NCBI GenBank assembly: GCA_028065135.1 | Contig: JAPTWR010000106.1 | Coordinates: 1 to 10,025, forward strand | DNA length: 10,025 bases | From: Acidithiobacillus sp. | GTDB taxonomy: Bacteria > Pseudomonadota > Gammaproteobacteria > Acidithiobacillales > Acidithiobacillaceae | Direction of reading: 5' to 3' | Shown here: in pieces, positions 5,801 to 10,025 of the stretch | Layout of the letters: every line of letters begins with the position of its first letter | How positions within the stretch are numbered: the stretch's first letter is position 1 | The notes under the pieces: generated by a model | What the model was told of the DNA's origin: nothing | Seen by the model: the letters and a program-made list of their open reading frames with translations, nothing else | Database searches by the model: none | Translations under genes and position numbers: made by a program

Positions 5801-7504
5801 ATGCCCCCGGCGCGCGCGCTTCATGTTATTTTCTGTTGGCACATGCACCAGCCCGATTACCGCAATGCCGACGGCGTCTACGTCTTGCCGTGGACCTATC
5901 TGCACGCCTGCAAAGACTATTCGGACATGATCGCCCACTATGAGGAGAATCCCCTCGCCCGCGGGGTGTTTAATTGTGTGCCGATTCTGGTCGAGCAATT
6001 AGAAGACTACACCGCGCAGTTTCAGAGCGGACAGTTCCGCGATCCGCTGCTCATTGCACTTGCCATGGAAAATCTCAAAGCACTGCCTAACGAACAGCGG
6101 CATTTCCTGCTGGAGCAATGTTTCCGCCTCGACCCGGAGCACATGCTCAACCCCTTCCCGGATTATCGTCGCCTGTATGACATTTACCAGTTAATGCTGG
6201 AAGACGTTAAGGAAATGTCGGATTACCTCTCCATACAATACCTCGCGGATCTTCTGGTCTGGTATCACCTGGCCTGGACCGGGGAGACCGTGCGCCGCGG
6301 CAGCCCTTTCCTGCGATCACTTTTTGCCAAGGGACACGGTTTCAGCCAGGAAGACCGCCAGCAACTCGTCCACTTTCTCGGAGAACTGATTGGCGGACTG
6401 ATCCCCCGCTATCGCGCCCTGGCGGAAGCGGGACGCATTGAGATTTCCACCACCCCCTATTACCATCCCATCGGTCCGCTGCTGCTCGACTTCCACGCCG
6501 CGCGCGAAGCGGTAACGGACGCCCAGCTGCCCGACTGCCTGGCCTATCCCGGCGGGGCTGAGCGCACGCGCTGGCACATCGACCGGGCACAGCAGAGTTA
6601 TCTCCAGCATTTCGGAGTCCCGGCGCAAGGCATGTGGCCTGCCGAAGGGGGCGTCTCTGCCGCCTTTGTCGAAATGCTCGGCAACACCGGGGTGCGCTGG
6701 ACCGCTTCCGGTGAAGGCGTACTGACCCACAGCCTGCTGCTCAGCGACGATGACAGCGGCCCCCGCAGCCGGGTGGAATACTTGTACCGCCCCTATCAAC
6801 TGCCGGGGACAGGACCCGTACTCTTCTTCCGCGATGATGCGCTCTCCGACACCATCGGCTTCGACTACAAAACCTGGTCCGGACATGATGCCGTCACGGA
6901 CTTCATCCACAAACTGGAAGCCATATGGCGGCAGACGGAGCACGAGGCAAACCCAGTCGTCAGTATCATTCTCGATGGTGAAAATGCCTGGGAATACTAT
7001 CCCTACAATGGCTACTACTTTCTCTCGGAACTCTATAAATCCCTGGCTAATCACCCCCACATCCGGATGTGTACCTTCAGCGATTTCATCAACAACCATC
7101 CAGACGACGTGAAGGCCATACCCCGGCTGGCCGCAGGGAGTTGGGTCTACGGCAGCTTCAGCACCTGGATTGGCGACGCCGCTAAAAACCGCGCATGGGA
7201 TTTGCTCTGCACCGCCAAGCAGGACGTGGATCAGCATCGCGGGCAATTCTCTGGGGAGCAGCAGGCCAAGATTCTTGAACAACTCGGTCGCTGTGAAGGT
7301 TCTGACTGGTTCTGGTGGTTCGGCGACTACAACCCCTCGGACTCCGTCCGAGATTTCGACCATCTGTATCGCCTCAACCTCCGCAAGCTCTATACTCTGA
7401 TGCAACTCCCCGCCCCCGATGCCCTCAACAACCCCATCAGCCATGGCGGCGGTGCGGCAGAGGCCGGTGGTTCCATGCGCCGCAGCCACACGGAAGGACA
7501 CTGA
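5801..7504 (+). CDS. GH57 family glycoside hydrolase (alpha-glucan acting)
   Basis: This complete protein of 567 residues carries the conserved regions of glycoside hydrolase family 57. These are HMHQP at residues 14-18, GRIEISTTPYYHPIGP at 211-226, GMWPAEGGVS at 277-286 with E282 as likely nucleophile, and LDGENAWEYY at 391-400 with D392 as likely acid/base. Members act on starch or glycogen (alpha-amylase, amylopullulanase, glucanotransferase or branching activity); the exact specificity cannot be read here. No signal peptide is visible, so it should be cytoplasmic and work on stored glycogen. GAGG lies seven bases before the ATG. The gene starts four bases after glgC, and its TGA directly precedes the ATG of the next frame, so it is the middle of an operon. 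With glgC broken upstream, its own promoter may be lost. The last roughly 25 residues are Gly- and Ala-rich and probably disordered. Confidence 0.9.
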   Translation: MPPARALHVIFCWHMHQPDYRNADGVYVLPWTYLHACKDYSDMIAHYEENPLARGVFNCVPILVEQLEDYTAQFQSGQFRDPLLIALAMENLKALPNEQRHFLLEQCFRLDPEHMLNPFPDYRRLYDIYQLMLEDVKEMSDYLSIQYLADLLVWYHLAWTGETVRRGSPFLRSLFAKGHGFSQEDRQQLVHFLGELIGGLIPRYRALAEAGRIEISTTPYYHPIGPLLLDFHAAREAVTDAQLPDCLAYPGGAERTRWHIDRAQQSYLQHFGVPAQGMWPAEGGVSAAFVEMLGNTGVRWTASGEGVLTHSLLLSDDDSGPRSRVEYLYRPYQLPGTGPVLFFRDDALSDTIGFDYKTWSGHDAVTDFIHKLEAIWRQTEHEANPVVSIILDGENAWEYYPYNGYYFLSELYKSLANHPHIRMCTFSDFINNHPDDVKAIPRLAAGSWVYGSFSTWIGDAAKNRAWDLLCTAKQDVDQHRGQFSGEQQAKILEQLGRCEGSDWFWWFGDYNPSDSVRDFDHLYRLNLRKLYTLMQLPAPDALNNPISHGGGAAEAGGSMRRSHTEGH

Positions 7505-7624
7505 ATGACCCACAGCACCCTCGCCTCCCGGGTAAACCCATCACCAGCCGCCCGCTTAATGGGTCAAAGCAAAACATGCGCAAAGTCGGCAATGGATTGC
7601 TACAGGGTGTTATCTCTGCAATGA
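7505..7624 (+). pseudogene. N-terminal stub of the gene after GH57, possibly malQ
   Basis: ATG 7505 directly follows the GH57 stop codon (TGAATGA). The frame codes 39 residues starting MTHSTLASR and ends at TGA 7622-7624. The first nine or so residues fit the start of 4-alpha-glucanotransferase (MalQ) as found in glycogen clusters, but that is a weak resemblance over a short stretch. After it, sequence and composition change, so the body of the gene seems to have been deleted around 7535-7560. It could instead be a genuine small protein, which I think less likely. Confidence 0.35.
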
Positions 7625-7727
7625 TTTTCCAGTCATCTTTGCAAGAGATCGTGTATGGTTCACCATCACCATCACGTGCGGCGCCTCCGATCCAGGGTCA
7701 TCCGATGGTGGCGCTGGACATTGCAGT

Positions 7728-7877
7728 CCTATCACCCTAGAGTTGCGCGATCTGTCTGTTTATGCGATTGCTGGGGGAGTAACTGGTGGCACCCTTGCTT
7801 TTCTGGTATCTGCCGACGTGCCAGCAGCAACAGCGGTCGGGGCGGCTTGGTTTATCGTTCTTGGTCTGAAAATGTGA
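7728..7877 (+). pseudogene. tail of a small membrane protein, start missing
   Basis: The frame reads through LRDLSVYAIAGGVTGGTLAF and on to AAWFIVLGLKM before TGA 7875-7877. It holds two short hydrophobic stretches separated by a polar turn, as in a small inner-membrane protein. The frame is open back to 7560 but has no ATG or GTG start; TTG at 7743 lacks a ribosome site. Upstream codons are less protein-like. I take it as the end of a broken gene; a real small protein with an unusual start, or chance, remain possible. Confidence 0.3.
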
Positions 7878-7911
7878 CATACCGACAAGCCTCTCCCGCA
7901 GAAGGGTTCTG

Positions 7912-7948
7912 CCGCAAGCGCAGGGCTTACAGCCAGCAAGACTTGCGG
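7912..7948. repeat. left member of a mirrored hairpin pair
   Basis: Contains CCGCAAGC, then GCAGGGCTTACAGCCAGC (7920-7937), closing with CTTGCGG at 7942-7948. Much of this returns as reverse complement at 8312-8346, on the far side of the 84-aa gene. Each copy can also fold on itself through a CCGCAAG/CTTGCGG-type stem. Confidence 0.5.
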
Positions 7949-8032
7949 TCAGCAATATCATTTGCATCCAGGAACCAGGCTAGGCATGATGTTGGCGTTC
8001 CTGATTTTTGATCCTCAAAAGCGGAGAATCCC

Positions 8033-8287
8033 ATGGTCGAAATGGAAACCTTGCAGCATCTGGTGAGTGACCGCGTTCTTGCCCTGGCGCAACACGCACT
8101 GGATGCAGGTATGAAGTATGCCGTCCTGGATACCCACCGCCAGGATGGTTTGATCTGTGTGATCACGGCCAGCTACTCTATGGCTGACGGTATCGCTAAT
8201 ACAACTGTTCCACGCAAGCTACAGGTGGCCAGTCTCACCAGTATCGTCGCCATTGGCATCGCCCGCTCGGCCCGCGCCGTAGCCTGA
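8033..8287 (+). CDS. 84-aa unknown protein
   Basis: The start at ATG 8033 is supported by GGAG six bases upstream. The product begins MVEMETLQHLVSDRVLALAQ and contains a likely amphipathic helix (residues 5-25), a short strand region (KYAVLDTH, LICVITASYS) and a second helical, mildly hydrophobic end (VASLTSIVAIGIARSARAVA). No cysteine motif, signal peptide or clear membrane span is present. I do not recognise a family. It stands alone: the nearest intact gene, a DUF3579 gene, starts 160 bases downstream in the same direction. The gene is flanked on both sides by related hairpin-forming sequences (7912-7948 and 8312-8346), which may mean that it moved as a unit or that its mRNA ends are structured. 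Confidence 0.6.
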   Translation: MVEMETLQHLVSDRVLALAQHALDAGMKYAVLDTHRQDGLICVITASYSMADGIANTTVPRKLQVASLTSIVAIGIARSARAVA

Positions 8288-8311
8288 ACGATGAGGCGGC
8301 TTTCCAGCTCC

Positions 8312-8346
8312 GCCGGCTGCAAGCCCTGCCGGCCGCCAGCTTGCGG
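8312..8346. repeat. right member of a mirrored hairpin pair
   Basis: GCCGGCTGCAAGCCCTGC (8312-8329) and GCTTGCGG (8339-8346) match, in reverse complement, the copy at 7912-7937 apart from a 9-base insertion and two substitutions. It can fold through CTGCAAG with CTTGCGG. It starts 25 bases after the stop of the 84-aa gene. Confidence 0.5.
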
Positions 8347-8350
8347 AACA

Positions 8351-8365
8351 GGTTCCAAGGGAACC
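8351..8365. other. perfect hairpin GGTTCC-AAG-GGAACC
   Basis: Six-base arms with a three-base loop, located between the 84-aa gene and the DUF3579 gene. There is no T run after it, so it is not a typical terminator. With the neighbouring hairpin (8312-8346) and the CCC/GGG/CCC motif (8411-8435) it makes this 160-base spacer unusually structured. Confidence 0.45.
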
Positions 8366-8410
8366 GAACAATAAACTGGTTTTCCAACGAAGGCTAACCA
8401 TTCATCGTCA

Positions 8411-8435
8411 ACCCTTGCAGGGTGCAACCCTACGG
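8411..8435 (+). repeat. alternating CCC/GGG/CCC motif, copy 1
   Basis: ACCCT, AGGGT and AACCCT follow each other, so the middle block can pair with either side. The core GGGTGCAACCCTACGG (8420-8435) recurs with two changes at 8872-8887. This copy ends 11 bases before the DUF3579 start codon and contains the only purine-rich ribosome-site candidate's first bases (CGG), so folding could affect translation. Confidence 0.45.
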
Positions 8436-8446
8436 AAAAACCAGAC

Positions 8447-8857
8447 ATGCTCATTGTTATTGAAGGCGTTGTGCTCCCGGACCGACGGAAATTTCGGCCA
8501 TCAGACTGGGCGGAAATGCTCATTGAGGGGGTGGGCCTGGCGCACTTCGGCCCCAACCATAAGATCCACTACGAGGATGACGTGGAGCCAGCCACCATCG
8601 AAGGTTACGCATCCGTCATTTTTGATGAAGCACTGGAGCAGTCGCATCCGGTGGCTTATGCGGAACTGCTGCACTTCGCCACCAAGAACAATCTGAACAT
8701 CTTCATGAAGGAGGGAAGCATTGTGCATGGCAATGGCTTTGCCGCCGGGCGAGAGCATCACGCGAATCAGGTTCTGGTTGACGGTGATCCGCATCTTCCT
8801 GTGGAAGACAAAAAAGGTTGGCACGTTGTACAGGACCGCACTCTGCAAAAGACATGA
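8447..8857 (+). CDS. DUF3579 family protein
   Basis: The 136-residue protein carries the family hallmark FRPSDWAE at residues 16-23 and the expected following pattern: a conserved glycine/phenylalanine segment, a middle SVIFDEALEQ strand, and PVAYAELLHFATKNNL, matching the family's PMAYxFLLNFAxDNxL. DUF3579 proteins are common in beta- and gammaproteobacteria and have no known function. The family core usually ends soon after this segment; here about 45 more residues follow (from IFMKEGS to the end), rich in His, Asp and Gly. Start 8447 fits the family N-terminus; the ribosome site is weak (GGA ten bases upstream). It appears to be transcribed alone and is bracketed by two copies of a CCC/GGG/CCC repeat. 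Confidence 0.75.
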   Translation: MLIVIEGVVLPDRRKFRPSDWAEMLIEGVGLAHFGPNHKIHYEDDVEPATIEGYASVIFDEALEQSHPVAYAELLHFATKNNLNIFMKEGSIVHGNGFAAGREHHANQVLVDGDPHLPVEDKKGWHVVQDRTLQKT

Positions 8858-8860
8858 AGG

Positions 8861-8887
8861 ACACCCCTTTTGGGTGTAACCCTATGG
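8861..8887 (+). repeat. alternating CCC/GGG/CCC motif, copy 2
   Basis: ACACCC and GGGTGT form a six-base stem over a CTTTT loop (8861-8877), three bases after the DUF3579 stop. The second half, GGGTGTAACCCTATGG (8872-8887), repeats 8420-8435 with two changes. It might slow or end transcription, but the T run is in the loop and not after the stem. Confidence 0.45.
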
Positions 8888-8913
8888 CTTGCCTTACGGC
8901 GGCAATATGGAGC

Positions 8914-9096
8914 AGTCATCCGCCGGTTAGATGCGTTACCCAGCAAGCCCTGAAACTGCCGCAAGGGGATAACGAATCGCCCGATGACCACAACCGGCAC
9001 ACCGAAATGGTGAAAGAAGCCATGGACGCCCATGTTCTCCTTCCGGCAGGGTTCCTTCTGCTGTTTGTCGGACAGCCTGGAGGCTTGCCACGTCTC
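8914..9096 (-). pseudogene. possible DedA-family membrane protein fragment
   Basis: One minus-strand frame, best around 9018-8917, reads FFHHFGVPVVVIGRFVIPLR, then QFQGLLGNASNRRM. This resembles the conserved central segment of DedA proteins (FFxRHGxxxVFxxRFxPGLR followed by a Gly-rich turn and an arginine-methionine), which function in membrane lipid transport. The frame is closed by a stop just upstream of about 9096, and no first membrane helices or C-terminal helices are in phase. If the match is real, it is a decayed fragment. The stretch is short and GC-rich chance frames are common, so confidence is low. Confidence 0.3.
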
Positions 9097-9146
9097 TCAC
9101 GCAATAATTTCTCGGCAATCTCCTGCTGACTGCCACGGAAGAGGTG

Positions 9147-9175
9147 TTGATAGAATTGGCTGGTTAGCCCACAAT
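9147..9175 (+). promoter_or_regulatory. candidate promoter of the zwf operon
   Basis: TTGATA (9147-9152) and CACAAT (9170-9175) are separated by 17 bases, a good fit to the main sigma factor consensus in the -35 box and spacing, with a moderate -10. It would give a leader of about 110 bases before the 60-aa gene. Confidence 0.45.
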
Positions 9176-9209
9176 TCCCAAAGCGAATTAACATTTCGAG
9201 GATCTTTTT

Positions 9210-9250
9210 GGGGGCAAGAAATCTTCTTCAGCAGTTTCTCTTGGCGCCCC
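9210..9250 (+). other. imperfect leader hairpin upstream of the zwf operon
   Basis: GGGGGCAAGAAA (9210-9221) can pair with TTTCTCTTGGCGCCCC (9235-9250) with bulges, in the presumed untranslated leader. It could be a weak attenuator-like structure; it matches no known riboswitch that I recognise. Confidence 0.3.
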
Positions 9251-9294
9251 AACTACCGCCGATGCCAACAAACCGCGTATTCCCGGAAAAATAA

Positions 9295-9477
9295 ATGACT
9301 AAGTCAACTGCTACCTATTGGAACGCCATAAGTTCAGCAGAGCAGGGGCAATGGGCGCCCGCACGAGGATTTGAACGGATGGCCGAAGAACTGGCCAATG
9401 GCGATTATGCCAACCGGCTTCTGTCCACGATGCGTAGGCAGTTTGGCGGTCATGAAGAGAAAAAAGCGGGGTATTGA
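9295..9477 (+). CDS. 60-aa unknown protein upstream of zwf
   Basis: ATG 9295 follows a purine-rich GGAAAAATAA segment that can serve as ribosome site. The stop codon TGA (9475-9477) is separated from the zwf ATG by a single base, so the two are co-transcribed and probably coupled. The product is small and hydrophilic, with a mostly helical look (GFERMAEELANGDYANRLLS) and a lysine-rich end (EEKKAGY). It has no membrane segment or metal motif. I do not recognise a family. Its tight coupling suggests a function related to G6PDH expression or activity, but that is inference from position only. Confidence 0.6.
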   Translation: MTKSTATYWNAISSAEQGQWAPARGFERMAEELANGDYANRLLSTMRRQFGGHEEKKAGY

Positions 9478-9478
9478 G

Positions 9479-10025
9479 ATGAATAGTATTCATAGCCGCA
9501 CGACGCCGGCTGATGCACTGGTGATTTTCGGTGTGACCGGCGATCTTGTCCACAAAATGATTTTTCCTGCGCTCTATGCGATGGTGAAGCGCGGTGTACT
9601 CAACGTGCCGGTGATAGGTGTTGCTGGCTCAAAGTTGAGCCTGGCGCAATTGCATAAACGTGCGAAAGATAGCATCAAGCAAGCGGGCAAGATTGATGAT
9701 CGGGATGCCCTCGATCACCTACTTTCCCTGCTCAAATATGTGGGTGGCGATTACAACGATCTGGAGACATTTAAAGCCATGAAACAGGCGCTGGGTGATG
9801 CCCGGCGCCCGGTGCACTACCTCGCCATTCCACCCACGCTGTTCGCGAAGGTGATCAATAGACTGGGTTCTTCCGGCCTGGCCGATCAGGCGCGCGTGAT
9901 CATTGAAAAGCCGTTCGGACGCGACCTGGCCTCCGCGCGGGAACTTAACCGTATCGCGCAATCGGTGTTTCCAGAAGATTCTATTTTCCGGATCGACCAC
10001 TATCTCGGGAAAGAGGCGATCATGA
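9479..10025 (+). CDS. zwf: glucose-6-phosphate 1-dehydrogenase, 3' end beyond the window
   Basis: The first 182 residues are visible. They contain the nucleotide-binding fingerprint FGVTGDLVHKMIFPALY (residues 17-33), IIEKPFGRDL, and the substrate-binding RIDHYLGKE just before the window ends. The enzyme oxidises glucose-6-phosphate to 6-phosphogluconolactone with NADP or NAD and opens the oxidative pentose-phosphate pathway. Full-length members have about 490-510 residues, so roughly 60 percent is outside. The start at ATG 9479 is one base after the stop of the 60-aa gene; there is only a weak GGGG upstream, consistent with translational coupling. The fingerprint reads GVTGDLVHKM where E. 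coli-type enzymes have GASGDLAKRK, a variant seen in some autotrophs. Confidence 0.92.
   Translation, partial: MNSIHSRTTPADALVIFGVTGDLVHKMIFPALYAMVKRGVLNVPVIGVAGSKLSLAQLHKRAKDSIKQAGKIDDRDALDHLLSLLKYVGGDYNDLETFKAMKQALGDARRPVHYLAIPPTLFAKVINRLGSSGLADQARVIIEKPFGRDLASARELNRIAQSVFPEDSIFRIDHYLGKEAIM

Larger units (their letters stand above)
7625..8032 (+). other. gene-poor stretch with membrane-protein tail and hairpins
   Basis: No intact gene with a credible start is visible over 408 bases. The frame ending at TGA 7875-7877 looks like the tail of a membrane protein and is listed separately. A perfect hairpin GCAGAAGGGTTCTGC lies at 7898-7912, and a seven-base stem CCGCAAG (7912-7918) pairs with CTTGCGG (7942-7948). 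Neither is followed by a T run, so they are not standard terminators. The remainder up to the next ribosome site near 8025 shows nothing recognisable. Confidence 0.4.
8858..9294. other. gene-poor stretch before the zwf operon
   Basis: No intact gene is visible in 437 bases. It holds repeat copy 2 (8861-8887), a possible minus-strand DedA remnant (about 8914-9096), a candidate promoter (9147-9175) and an imperfect leader hairpin (9210-9250). Several short overlapping minus-strand frames here change phase and have no ribosome sites. Confidence 0.45.

Noticed and set aside
6317..7513. 398-residue open frame on the minus strand opposite the GH57 gene
   Set aside because: The plus strand holds a protein with all GH57 motifs; the antisense frame has no recognisable domain and is open because of codon bias in GC-rich sequence.
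7655..7675. MVHHHHH reading with CACCATCACCATCAC, resembling a cloning His-tag
   Set aside because: Only five His codons, no vector sequence around it, and the frame is not a credible gene; most likely coincidence.
8861..8877. ACACCC-CTTTT-GGGTGT as a rho-independent terminator
   Set aside because: The T run is in the loop and the stem is followed by AACCCTATGG, so it lacks the required U tail.

Overview
The window looks like a piece of a moderately GC-rich proteobacterial chromosome. The best guess is an acidophilic sulfur/iron oxidiser such as Acidithiobacillus. That guess is inference from a glycogen gene set with a GH57 enzyme, an ETHE1-like metallo-beta-lactamase protein, a DUF3579 gene and zwf close together; no rRNA or marker gene is present. 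It combines a mobile accessory part (1 to about 2850) with a damaged glycogen-metabolism locus (about 3690-7625) and a run of small genes leading into zwf (about 7600-10025).

Accessory part. Positions 1-610 form a small element bounded by a perfect 59-bp inverted repeat built of about 20-bp sub-repeats. Inside it lie a broken serine-resolvase N-terminus and a second small helical frame. Next to it, on the minus strand and read from about 2720 down to 830, is a compact operon: a 69-aa unknown protein, a zinc-ribbon/Toprim primase-like protein, a 56-aa unknown protein coupled by ATGA, and a 98-aa MNT nucleotidyltransferase. The start of a further gene overlaps the MNT stop and seems to be cut off. 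The operon's putative promoter lies inside a 25-bp inverted repeat (2651-2763).

Metabolic part. A minus-strand ETHE1-type protein (2854-3546) lacks several canonical metal-site residues. The glycogen branching enzyme gene glgB (minus) and the ADP-glucose pyrophosphorylase gene glgC (plus) meet head to head near 5205, and each has lost its 5' half. A complete GH57 glycosidase gene follows glgC four bases later. After it, the next operon gene survives only as a start codon and a short N-terminus. The locus has therefore been rearranged, or the contig is chimeric at 5205.

Right part. Between 7625 and 9294 there are two intact small genes (an 84-aa unknown and a DUF3579 protein) among gene remnants, a possible membrane-protein tail, a possible DedA fragment, and several inverted and direct repeats that could fold in RNA. 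A candidate promoter at 9147-9175 drives a 60-aa unknown gene followed after one base by zwf, which runs off the window. Glycogen turnover and the oxidative pentose-phosphate pathway meet at glucose phosphates, so the metabolic neighbours make sense together.
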